Below, one piece after another: positions 10,028 through 20,137 of a stretch of 23,122 nucleotides of DNA. The position numbers and the translations under genes are program-made. Below the pieces are notes generated by a model. It searched no databases. It was not told the DNA's origin and worked only from the letters and a program-made list of their open reading frames with translations. Origin of the DNA: Calycina herbarum (taxonomy: Eukaryota; Ascomycota; Leotiomycetes; Helotiales; Pezizellaceae); assembly GCA_001414485.1 (NCBI GenBank), contig LLEY01000333.1, forward strand, positions 1-23,122, given 5' to 3'. Position 1 is the stretch's first letter. Each line of letters starts with the position of its first letter.

Positions 10028-11645
10028 ATGGCTTTCCAATATGACCCCAGCCAGCAAGGCCAGTTCCAACAAGAGAACCATGGTAATGGCATGCAACAAC
10101 AAGGTCCTCCACCTCCACAGGGCCTCCCTCAACAACAGCCAGGCCAGCCAAACATGCAACAACAACCTGGCCAAGATGGCGGCTCACCTGCTCCCTTCGC
10201 GCAACAAGGCGGGGTTGAAGGTTCTTCCGGCAGTGTCACTGGTGATGCGAAGACCACTCTCTGGTACGTTCAATCCTTTACTCTTGATTCCATCTCTCCA
10301 CGGCGCCATCGTCCTGCTATTTCTAGACCGTCAACTCGCGATCGCGATCTGAGTCACAACGCGCTGCGGGGAAGATCCGATCTCTCCGCGCCCGTAATTC
10401 ACTTCGACATGCTGGACTCTATACTGACTACCATCGTTTAGGATGGGCGAGTTGGAGCCTTGGATTGATGAGAATTTCATTCGTTCGGTCTGGTTCGGCA
10501 TGGGCGAGCAGGTCAACGTGAAGATGATCCGCGACAAATTTTCCGGGTAAGTCATCGATCGCACCTTCCCTCACCATCTTAGCTCAGTTTACTAACTCCG
10601 TTCACAGCAACGCAGGCTACTGCTTCATCGACTTTGCTTCTCCTGCCGCCGCAGCCAAGGCTCTTTCATTGAACGGCTCGATGATTCCCAACACTTCCCG
10701 CCCCTTCAAGCTCAACTGGGCTTCCGGTGGTGGACTAGCCGACAGACGGTCAGAATCCCGGTTCATATTCCTCGACTCGTAAATGCTGTTGCATCTTGAA
10801 TAACTGCTGACGGCTCAATAGTGACGACCGCGGACCCGAATATTCCATCTTCGTCGGCGATCTTGGACCAGAGGTCAACGAATATGTCTTGGTTTCTCTC
10901 TTCCAGGCCCGCTTCCCATCATGCAAGTCCGCTAAGATCATGACTGATCCTATCTCTGGCATGTCCCGTGGCTACGGGTTCGTCCGTTTCGCCGATGAAC
11001 AAGATCAACAACGTGCGCTCACCGAGATGCAAGGTGTTTACTGTGGCAACCGTCCAATGAGAATTTCCACCGCTACTCCAAAGAACAAGTCAGGTGGTGC
11101 TGGCCCTGCTGGCATGCCTATGCAAGGCGGCATGGGCGGTGCTGCTGGGGGTGCCGGCATGGGTGCTCCAGGCATGTATTCGATGGGTGCTCCTCCACCA
11201 TTGGGATACTACGGAGCACCACAACCGATGAACCAGTTCACAGACCCGAATAACACCACTGTCTTCGTCGGAGGTCTCTCTGGATATGTCACCGAGGATG
11301 AGTTGCGTTCATTCTTCCAAGGCTTCGGCGAGATCACCTACGTCAAGATCCCACCAGGAAAGGGTTGTGGTTTCGTCCAATTTGTCCAACGCCATGCAGC
11401 CGAAATGGCCATTAACCAAATGCAAGGCTACCCAATTGGAAACTCCCGCGTCCGTCTCTCTTGGGGTAGATCTCAAAACAACTCTGGACCAGCCGGCACT
11501 CCTTATCGACCAGCTCCTCCCCCTCCACAATACCAATCCATGGGCATGCCACCAGCGCATAACCCATATGGTAATTTCCAACCTTTGCAGGTAAGTCTAT
11601 CTACATCTCTCCTACATATTCATTTGTTAACATAGTGCGCAGTAA
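10028..11645 (+). CDS. csx1: Three-RRM RNA-binding protein, Nam8/Csx1/TIA-1 family
   Basis: Exons are 10028-10263, 10442-10546, 10608-10748, 10822-11590 and 11643-11645, giving 417 residues. The introns have GTACGT, GTAAGT, GTCAGA and GTAAGT donors and clear CTGAC/CTAAC-type branch points. Residues 1-70 are a Gln/Pro/Gly-rich, prion-like low-complexity tail. RRM1 begins at about residue 78 (RNP2 LWMGEL, RNP1 near GYCFIDF 117-123). RRM2 spans about 168-246 (RNP2 IFVGDL, RNP1 RGYGFVRF 210-217). A Gly/Met/Ala/Pro linker follows, then RRM3 at about 307-380 (RNP2 VFVGGL, RNP1 KGCGFVQF 341-348). The LWMGELEPW opening of RRM1 is a hallmark of the Nam8/Ngr1/Csx1 group. Yeast Nam8 is a U1 snRNP splicing factor; fission yeast Csx1 controls stress mRNA stability. 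Which role applies here is not visible. The last exon contributes only the stop codon. The symbol reflects family, not proven orthology. Confidence 0.9.
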
Positions 11646-13742
11646 ACTATTCATACGTGTTTCGCAAAATGGAGTTTGTTCTAGCGATCATGGCGTTTTT
11701 CTGCTTCTGAATTTGCCTCGTTTTGATGGCTTCACTTCTTCGCGTCCAATGCCTGGATAGCTGTTTCTCCTCTTAGCGTTACTTGAAAAGTATCGGATGG
11801 GTGGGGATCTGTTTTCCACGATGCCCATGTACAAAAAGTGCATTAAATGTCTCCTTTTCATGCGTTCACGAAGGATCTATCACGCGGTGCTTTTCTTTTC
11901 CTTGTTACCAATCAAACATCATGTGCTCATGAGCACCATCACGCAGAGGCTCTTTCGTTGAACTATTCTCTTCTAGCGGATTGCATCTGCAACCAGGAAG
12001 GGATCTGTTTTTTTCGGAAGGAGTCTTGACATATCACGGCTTATTAGAGCGCGTTTACTCATCTTCTTTTCCTTTGTTTTTCCTTTTCCAATTACAGAAT
12101 TCGTTCGATGAGGCTGTTTTTCAACATCGACCGACAACCAAAAGTTTAGACTCTTTGCAAAATCGACATCAAATCACGGAGGGCGCGCCGAACTTTCACT
12201 TTTGCGGGGCACTTCTTCATGCGGAATTGCCTTTTGATGGGGGGTCACGAATATTTGCTGCTGCTTGATGGGAAACACTTTGTATCTTTTCCTTCTCCTT
12301 TTGTTTCGTCGGTTTGCCTTGCCTCGTTGATTACTTAGGTTACTCGTGTTTTTTGCGGGCGGCGCCAAGGGGATGACAAAAATACTTGAGATTTTCAAAT
12401 GCATGGATGCGAGGACCTCGACTCAGAGTTTAGCTAGGACCTGATACAACAATGATATTTTCGCTGCTTTCAAACTTGTTTGTTTCTTGCTGGCGGTAAT
12501 TTTTTGAAGATGTAAATAGTTGTGATGTCCTTTCTTGCTGGCTGCTTTTGATGGCCTGCTTTACTACTTGATTGATTGATTTGCCGTTTGCGACCTTGCT
12601 ACTTGATTGGGTATTCGCAATTTGTATGAATCTACTGTATTGGGCTGGGAATTCTCTTGATGACTCTGCTGGGTGGAAAGATAAACCCAAGGCTTGAGTA
12701 GGTAAGTGTAAGATACTGTAATATCTGACGGGCCGGAATAGCTAATTAGCCTTGAGGAAGTGGCACTGGATATGTCGACATGGGATTGCGGCAGAGGCAA
12801 TATAAGATTAACTTACAAGATGAGGAAGGACAGGCATTCTTGGAATTAGTATAATATAATCGGGAATTTGGAAAAGTTGAATACTTAATAAGATGGCAAC
12901 TGCTTTGTGAACTTGTACCAAGTCTCCCGACGAGCCGATCTCCTTCTCACTCGAGATTACTTTTTAATATTTATTTCTGTTTTTACATGTCATTATAGCT
13001 ATTCTAGTTTCGGGTGTGAGCCACCCATCAGCAATGACGTTAAACTGCTTTGAAGTCAGGTGTCTACTGAGAATAGATAGTGGATGAAAGTAGAGCTTCA
13101 ACATATGAAATGAACTATGGAATCAGGAAATATAGTGAATATCCTATGCTACACCTTCAAGGAAATAAAAAGAGTGCATAGTGAATGCAAAGGTGGTAAG
13201 TAACATCACGTTTAAAAATCTTTACTCCTTTACTGCACTGGCGTCCACTAATGAATCACCAAGTCTGCCAAAATCAGAATCACAGAACCATCAAAACCCT
13301 CTTGCGCAGGAAGAGATTAGAATGTGTCAATATGAGGTGGCGTATAGCGCGTGATAAGGAAGAATAATTTCCTACTAAGAGAGAATTAATCCAAGAGTCC
13401 GTGGATATTGATGGCCCTCTGAAAATCTAAACTATTCTCAGTTTTTCTTCCATCCATCTTTTATTGTCCTTGGCCTTTTCATCACTTCTCTCACCCACTT
13501 CTGAGGAGGCGAACTGAGAGAGTTGCAGGGAACTTGTCACGGAGCATTGGGATCACAGCCATTATGATCTTTCAGCAGGTCATACTATGTGGAGATGGTG
13601 TTAGTATTGAAATATTGGAAGTATGCTAAGGAAGGTCAATTGCTCTTCATATTGCCGGAAAAGTAGCTTGACAGGAAGGATATATGGTATATTAATATGA
13701 TAGGCTCTATAGCCTAAGGTTTCTCCTGCTCATCTTACTCGC
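11646..13742. other. Convergent intergenic region with 3'UTRs
   Basis: About 2.1 kb lies between the stop of the RNA-binding protein gene and the stop of the LAA2-like gene on the other strand. The first part (to about 12,400) is T-rich on the plus strand and plausibly 3'UTR of the upstream gene. The rest is A/T-rich with short frames only. I see no conserved coding signal, RNA gene or repeat family. Confidence 0.6.
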
Positions 13743-15533
13743 CTACTTCCTTGTCTTTCTAGCATGTTTCACCAGATTCTCAATCACTCCCTCAAAAGCC
13801 TCTCTATCGCCAAGCTTTTCATCCGTTCTCTTCGTCCAATATTCCAATACTTCCTTGGCAGTGCCCTGCATAGCTTCCAGCTTCTTGACATGTTCTTTCA
13901 GTTCATCCATAGTGAGGCCATTCAGGGCTTGGTCAGTGATAGTACATAGTTGTCGTGCTGATACCAAGTCTAGTTGTGGTGCTGGTGGTGGACCTCTCCT
14001 CCTTTTTGAGTCTGAGCGAGAAGGTTTGCCTTGGGAGTCTAGGGATGTTGAAGAAGCGTTGTCACTGTTTTTGAGTCTGTTTACAGAGCGTGAATCGGTG
14101 GATGTCCGTGGCGAGCCAGAGGATGGGTTCAGGTGTATCGAAGGGAGTATGAGCTTCTTCTGCTTGGACGCAGGCAGGATTTCGTCTAGGTCAACTGGTA
14201 CACCAAGAGATACCAGAAAGAGCCTTCGAATCCGAGACCGTATCCAGTTGGGAGGTTGGAGTGGTGGCGGAGCTACTAATTGCGACCAGAGTGATGCACT
14301 ACGGGGGGTAAGAAAGATTGGATTTTCGGCGTTTAAAGGAGGGAGAACAGAGGTATCAATTGTGTCTGGCGGGAAGAGGGCATTCATATATGGTTCTGTG
14401 GCAGCCAAAATTTCGTCAGGGGAGTCCAGGGTGGCAAAATCCAAGACGGGCTGAAGTCTGTTAGCAGTGGTCACAAGGCAGGGTACACAGCGGATTATCA
14501 TCATAGTGTATAGATTACTACTCACATATGCAGATGTAGCTGGTAAGGACTGTTTGATAGGAGGAGGAGCTGCCTCTGCTTCTTGAAAACCATCATCAAA
14601 ATCGCCAAAATCCTCATCCTCCCCTCCCTCTTCAAAATCATCAAAATCGTCTCCAAATCCACCATCCGAGCCATCCTCCTCTTCATTGTAATCATCCGTA
14701 GGGGCCACTGTCTTTGACACTAGTGATGATTTTCGTCTCGCGTGGCTCATGTGTGGGGATCTAGCAGCAGGAGACGTTGGCGACCCTGATTCGGTCAATC
14801 GCTCTGAAGGATAAGAAATCTGAGTGTCCTTACCTGGCGCATCACCAACTTCCTCCACTAGATCAGGCTCTGCGTCACCCTTTCTGAGCTCAAAGGCTTC
14901 AGTACCGGGGACTTCACCATGGCTAGGTTTAGAATCGACCTTCTCCACCTTAGTTATTGGGATGGGAAGGTCACCAGGGGTACTGCTGGCCCTGGATCGA
15001 CTGCTGCTTGGTGAACGACTGCCCTCCCCAGTTTTCACAACTAGATCCGGTACAGCATCCGCGAGGCGTTTCTCATGGGCTGCAGTACCAGGTACTTCTC
15101 CAAAGCTGGGAGTGGCCAGGTCGACCTTTTCAACCACTGTAAGAGGGATTGGTTGTCCCCCAGGAGTAGAAGAAGGTTCCTCTGATCCAGAACCGCTAGT
15201 ATCCTTCTCATCAGGCACCACAGCAATCTCGTCCGGTTCGGCATCATTCTCCCTCATATTGTAAGCTGCTGTGCCAGGAACTTCTCCATAACTGGGTTCA
15301 TTGTCGACTTTTTCCACTCGAGTGATAGGGACAGGAGAGGTACCGCCGGAGTGTTCTAGCCCGGATTGGGCATCGGAGAAGTGATCATCGGAATCGGAAG
15401 ACTCTGCTGAAAATCGTTAGTAAATGGCTTGCAGGCAAATTGAAATGTAATATCTCCTACCAAGATCATGGGCTCCTGGATCGCTGATGCTCGTTCGTCG
15501 GGGAGGCTCGAGGGTTGGGTGGTTTTCTGCCAT
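13743..15533 (-). CDS. LAA2: Laa2-like AP-1/clathrin accessory protein
   Basis: Exons (minus) are 15533-15461, 15406-14526 and 14450-13743, giving 553 residues. The start has an ideal ACCATGG context, and intron 1 has a CTAAC branch point. Residues 55-216 carry three repeats of about 61 residues, each starting VEKVD and containing GEVPGT and a DAxPD element. Residues 262-302 are strongly acidic, with FGDDF (275-279) and DFGDF (290-294), the kind of motif that binds the gamma-ear of the AP-1 adaptor. Residues about 319-425 form the conserved core, with IRRLFLVSLGVPVDLDEILP at 392-411, resembling the yeast Laa2 (YBL010C) and aftiphilin-type family. Residues 425-480 are a Ser/Arg-rich linker, and the C-terminus is a Lys/Glu-rich helix. 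Yeast Laa2 works with Laa1 on AP-1 at the trans-Golgi and endosomes. It is longer than yeast Laa2 because of the N-terminal repeats. Family assignment is by memory of motifs. Confidence 0.75.
14451..14525 (-). other. In-frame 75-nt intron of the LAA2-like gene
   Basis: On the minus strand the donor GTGAGT begins at 14525, exactly after a Tyr codon. A GCTAAC branch point precedes the acceptor ACTTCAG, which ends at 14451. The length is a multiple of three and no stop occurs inside, so a simple frame scan reads through it and adds 25 residues of unusual Ile/Cys/Thr-rich composition (MMIIRC, VPCLVTT). Removing it joins the acidic region to the conserved core cleanly. Splicing is therefore the likelier default. 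Confidence 0.75.
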
Positions 15534-16185
15534 GGTCTCTGCAATAAATAGGCACAAAGTCCGTAAGCTGAGAGGTAAAGGATGGTCTCGGGAGGTGAGC
15601 GAGAGCTCAAAGGGGGAGAGTTGATGGAGAATAGACTAGAAGTGCCGGTCGATAAGAAAGTCGGTTCTAGACGTTCGGATGATGCCCTTGCGATATGCTA
15701 GCAGGCAACCGAATGGAGCTTGTTTGCCGGGGTCTAAAACAGAAAAGCAGCACCCAGATGTAGAGCCTTGTGTTGGTGGGAGAATAACAATGGGAAAGAG
15801 GATAAATAAACTACGAATAACAATCGTTTTCATATCGAGATTTTAGTATACTTGATTTGATAGTTCTCTTTGCTGTGGAATTCAAAAAAGGGGTCAAGTG
15901 CTTGGTGGTGAAGTTAGATCCATTCTCTGGCCCTTGCAAGGCTGGCTCGCTTGGCGTGAAATTTCGCAGTCCTCAGACGCGCGAGACACGACGATTCTAT
16001 ACGCGCCCGCCAATGCTTCGCAACTCCATCTTTTTTTCTAATTTCTAGATCGCCGAAGCAAACTGATAACTCCGCTTCTCGGAAGATTTAATCTACAAGG
16101 TAGGTGTGGGCTATTCGTACATGCGACAAAGCTCTAATCGTTCTCTACAGCTCTCGTCGCCCTTCCTTCCAAACCAGCAGCAATC
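15534..16185. promoter_or_regulatory. Divergent promoter region between LAA2-like gene and NSP1
   Basis: About 650 bp separates the two divergent start codons and must hold both promoters and leaders. A CCAAT box is visible at 16010-16014, upstream of the NSP1 5'UTR intron. No clear TATA box is seen for either gene. The minus-strand leader of the LAA2-like gene contains no obvious intron. Short frames here (for example 15636-15833 minus) are not convincing. Confidence 0.55.
16100..16150 (+). other. 5'UTR intron of NSP1
   Basis: The donor GTAGGT is at 16100, the branch point CTAAT at 16134-16138, and the acceptor CTACAG ends at 16150, 35 nt before the NSP1 start codon. At 51 nt it is in the normal fungal size range. 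Splicing removes an upstream ATG inside the intron (at about 16120) that would otherwise open a competing frame running across the NSP1 start. Confidence 0.7.
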
Positions 16186-17983
16186 ATGTCGGGGTCGTTC
16201 AAGTTTGGTGCTCCCAATAGTGGTGGGAATGGCGCATCAAGCACTCCATCAAGCGGGGCAGGAAATATGTTTGGAGGAGCAAAGCCTGCGACGACGGGTG
16301 GTCTATTTGGTGGAACTCCAGCGACCAGCAGTCCTTCATTATTTGGTCAACCACCGGCAGCTACGTCGAAGCCACCTACATTTGGAGGAGGGGGACTTTT
16401 TGGGGGGAACACGGGATCCGCTCCGAACTCTGGCACTTCTACGCCTTCTCTGTTTGGAGGAAGCACAGGCAACGCACCTTCGTTTGGGGCTGGAGCTGGA
16501 GCGACATCTTCTGCTCCTCCCAGTAGCACATTTCCTACAACCTCTGCTGGAAATACCTTTGGGGCAGGTTTCAAATTGAGTGGTCAAACTCCAGCTTCTT
16601 CAGTCCCGGCAGGATCAACGACTCCAGCGCCATCAAAGTTCCAGTTCTCGTCAACAACTCCAGCCGGACCACCACCTGCAAGCAATGCCTCGGGTCTTTT
16701 TGGGGGAGGCGGCGGCGGAGGATTATTTGGGGCAAAAACTTCAGCAGCACCTACTTCTAGTAACCCATTTGGTTCTCAAGCACCTTCTTCCTCGGCAGCC
16801 CCAGCATCATCAGCGCCAGCTCCATCATTGTTTGGTGGTACCCCAGCTTCTAGCACACCAGCTCAGCCAACAGGAATGTTCTCCAGTCTCATGGCAGCCA
16901 AACCTCCAGGTGGAAATACTGCAACAACTTCAACTCCTGCCCCCTCCTCAACACCAGCACCCACTCCTAGTTTATTTGGTCAACCAGCACCTTCTCAGCC
17001 AACCTCGACCGCCTCAACAACTGCGACTACTACGGCCCCAAGCTTGTTTGGAGGCGCGCCAAGTACCACTCAAGCCCCTTCTTCGACCCCAAGTTTATTT
17101 GGCGCTCCTAAGCCTGCTACAACAGGAACAGCTCTTCCAACTACAGCTGCAACTGCGAATAGTGGGCCAAATGCTGGAGGAAGCGGGACAGGACTGGGAG
17201 GATTAAACCCACCTGGGGGTGCAACTAGTGGAACTCCTCTAGCAGCATCTACATCTGGTCCAACCCCTCAATTATCTCGTCTCAAGAATAAGACAATGGA
17301 TGAGATTATCACCCGATGGGCCTCTGACTTATCCAAGTACCAAAAGGACTTTCAAGAGCAAGCGGCCAAAGTTGCAGCATGGGACAGATTGTTGGTGGAA
17401 AATGGAGACAAGATCCAAAAGTTATACCAGAGCACGTATGAGGCTGAACGAGAAACAAATGAAGTTGAACGACAACTTTCAAATGTCGAGAGCCAACAAG
17501 ACGAGCTTGCAGGATGGTTGGATAGATATGAGGCAGAGGTTGACGAAATGTTTGCGAGACAAATTGGACCAGGTGATCAGCTACAAGGTCCTGACCAGGA
17601 GCGAGAGAGAACATACAAACTTGCCGAAAAACTCACTGACCGTCTTGATGAGATGGGTAAGAACCTCACAAGTATGATTGAAGCTATCAACGATGCATCA
17701 TCTTCTTTGAGCAAGAGCAGCAAGGCGGACGATCCTGTAAGTTCTCCTTGCAACTACATTTTCAAGCACATGCTAATTATGATAATCACAGCTCTCACAT
17801 ATTGTACGTGTTCTGAATGATCATCTCACACAATTGCAATGGATCGACCAGAACGCTACTCTGCTCCAGGCCAAGGTTTCTGAAGCTCAGAAACTCAGCC
17901 AGGGCATGAGCGCCAACGGACTTGGAGGTACTGAAAGCGATACCGCCGAGTCCTTCTATCGATCTTATATCGGAAGGAGATGA
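16186..17983 (+). CDS. NSP1: Nucleoporin Nsp1 (Nup62 family), FG-repeat nucleoporin
   Basis: Exons are 16186-17736 and 17792-17983, giving 580 residues. The 55-nt intron has donor GTAAGT and branch point CTAAT, and lies between codons. Residues 1 to about 360 are a disordered Ser/Thr/Ala/Pro/Gly domain with 16 FG dipeptides, mostly LFG, some TFG, SFG, PFG. Residues about 362-580 form the conserved Nsp1/Nup62 C-terminal coiled coil (starts near MDEIITRWASDLSKYQ at 371; AAWDRLL and WLDRYE follow; ends FYRSYIGRR). Nsp1 forms the central-channel Nsp1-Nup57-Nup49 trimer through this coiled coil, also joins the Nup82 complex, and its FG repeats bind transport receptors. The start has upstream 5'UTR intron support. 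It is shorter than yeast Nsp1, whose FG domain is much longer. Long plus-strand frames at 16106-17206 are shadows of this Gly/Ser/Pro-rich sequence. Confidence 0.95.
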
Positions 17984-18467
17984 TCAATGAGTGTTTGCAT
18001 AGTAATTTGAGCTTGGCGTTTACTGAAACCATTGTGGTAACTCTTCGATATTGGAGATTGGGCTTGGGGGGTTAGCATATGTCCGTCATGAAGAAAAGGA
18101 CGTAGTTTTTCCAATTCAAAGCATGGAATTGGTGGTTGTTTTGAATTTGTACAGTAGAGATAATTCCCGAGGAGAAAAATGACAGCCGTGGGAAGACCAT
18201 GTTTCCGAGACCAATTGATTTTTGATCCTACAAAAAGTGCAAATGTGGAGGCTTTCGTTTCCTTTGTATACAATATCGACCGTCGGCCAATTATTCATCC
18301 CCCATAGAACCTCCTACTAACATGTCCCCCTCCCCCTTCCCACTTCCAAATCAAGATATAGCATCTCCTCAGCTGTAAAGCAGTGATAGGCTCAGCACGT
18401 TGCTCGAAGGACCGAAGCAAGAAACCTGATTTTCTCTCCTCCAACTACAGCATGAAAGCTGAGTGAC
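17984..18467. other. Convergent intergenic region NSP1 / INH1
   Basis: About 480 bp holds the 3' ends of two convergent genes. The short minus-strand frames at 17965-18298 lack any recognisable feature. I see no RNA gene or repeat. The two 3'UTRs may overlap, but poly(A) sites cannot be placed. Confidence 0.6.
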
Positions 18468-18969
18468 TTACTTTTGCTCGCCTCCGGAAGTTTTGGATAG
18501 CTCGTCACTGTGGAAGAACAAGTCAGCTACACGGACGAAGAGATGGGAGAAAGGCATGGCCGCATTGAAATGCAGGTTCGTATATATTTGAAAGCCGAGA
18601 TTGGGCGGTGAGGAGGCCTTACATGTGTTCTTCGAGCTTCTTCAAGTGACCTTGTTGCTCAGCAAGCTTTCTTCGGAGCTCGAGGAGCTTCTCCTTCTCA
18701 CGTTCGCGGATGGCATAATCCTCTTGGGCTTTCTCGCGCTTGCTGAATGCATCTCTGTGTGTTGGCAATTAGCATACATCCACCCTGTCTAGGGAGAAAG
18801 TTGACAGCTACTGGGGGGGCTAAGGAACTGGTAGTGGTACGTACCCTGATGCGGCTCCTCCTGGTCGTACAGATCCGGTGTCTCCTGCTGCCATGGTTCG
18901 GGTGGTGATTGAGAAGGCGCGGGTTTGGATTGCTGGTCGAGCTGCTTTGATGAGGGATTGACGGAACAT
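18468..18969 (-). CDS. INH1: Mitochondrial F1F0-ATP synthase inhibitor protein (IF1)
   Basis: Exons (minus) are 18969-18845, 18754-18623 and 18507-18468, giving 98 residues. Introns have donors GTACGT and GTAAGG and branch points GCTAAT and CTGAC. The N-terminus MFRQSLIKAARPAIQTR is basic and amphipathic, with no acidic residues before Asp30, as in a mitochondrial presequence. The inhibitory segment is GDAFSKREKAQEDYAIRERE (42-61), matching the IF1 family. A Lys/Glu/Leu-rich coiled coil follows (62-90) with His78 and His85, which recalls the pH-sensing histidines known in IF1. The protein inserts into F1 and blocks ATP hydrolysis when matrix pH falls. An in-frame ATG at 19101 would add 44 residues, but the presequence favours 18969. 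Both the end of exon 2 and the final stop lie inside donor-like sequence. Confidence 0.92.
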
Positions 18970-20137
18970 AATTGCGGTTTTGGTGTGATGGCAGATTGAG
19001 GAGGGGTTGAATGGTTCAAGTACTTGAAGATCCCGCTTGTTGTGAATGGAGGAGAGAAGTAGCTCTTTGCCGAAGCTCCAGGTTATTGGATTGGACGTCA
19101 TTTATGCCTGGATTCTTAGGTCAGGAGTTCTTTGGTCAGGCCACTTTTTGAGGTCAGGTGAAGGTGGGATCATATTTTGGGGGAAGCAGCGATTTAGAAG
19201 TTTTGTTCAGAGCATCTGATGTATTTGGGTAATTAAAGTTTGTATACAAGAATCTACTCTTATGGTGTTGTGTTTATCCAATCCCACCCAGTCCTCCAAC
19301 ATATTGGGGGTGTATGAGTACTTTAGCCTCTCTACGTCAAATTTTCTGGACTTCAACATGCGAGGAGATAAAACAGGGACCAGGCTTACACTTTCTTCTC
19401 GCTTATTGAATGAGATCTCATGCATCTGTTATTTGTTGTTCTTTCCCAAAGTCACAGAAGTCACGATGTTGCGTTGGCCAAAGCACTGCCACACTCTAAC
19501 TCGGAAACGGTTTCAGGGACAAGGTGGATTGTTAGATTATTGCAATGCTAAAGTCCCAAGGAAAGAGCGTCTGCGAGGCCTAAAACGGCATCCATGGACA
19601 GCGTGGACAAGGTAGGTGTTACTCTTCCATTTATGCGACCGATTCGAGGTTGTTTTGATGGCATCACTGTGCAAGGATCTACTTTCTAGTTTTGCTTGGT
19701 GCTCGTCAGCCCTACTCAGTCTGTGGAGGAGGCAAAAGTACTCGGATAAGGAAAGGAAAGAATATATACATATTTAGAAATAGATAACTCCTTCAGTAGC
19801 CAGGAGTTGTACTCAAAGGTCGAAGATCGACCAGCTAATGCAAAGGAAAATATCGACATCCAATCAGTCCTCTTCAAAAGTCACGATTCGGGAGGCAAAA
19901 AGGTAAAGGATCCGCCCAATTCAAATGTAGTCATGTGCAGAAAGGAACTCGCGATTCAGGCCTAGCAACTGATACCTAGTGAGACTGGAGTAGACAGCAG
20001 AGCTATGTAAAACGAAAGGAAATCAATTCACCAAATTGCAGGAGCGACTAGCCAGGTTGACGTCGAGGCGGTGGACAACAGCCAGTCATTGCGGCTCGTA
20101 CTCTTGCTGTTGCGGTCTGAAAGTCGCTTCGTGCCTA

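Noticed and set aside
13855..15264. Plus-strand frames of 199 and 146 codons opposite the LAA2-like gene
   Set aside because: They are antisense shadows of a conserved, well-spliced minus-strand gene.
16106..17206. Long plus-strand frames (157 and 208 codons) and minus-strand frames overlapping NSP1
   Set aside because: They are frame-shifted readings of the repetitive Ser/Thr/Pro/Gly coding sequence (giving Gln/Leu/Arg-rich strings) and vanish outside it.
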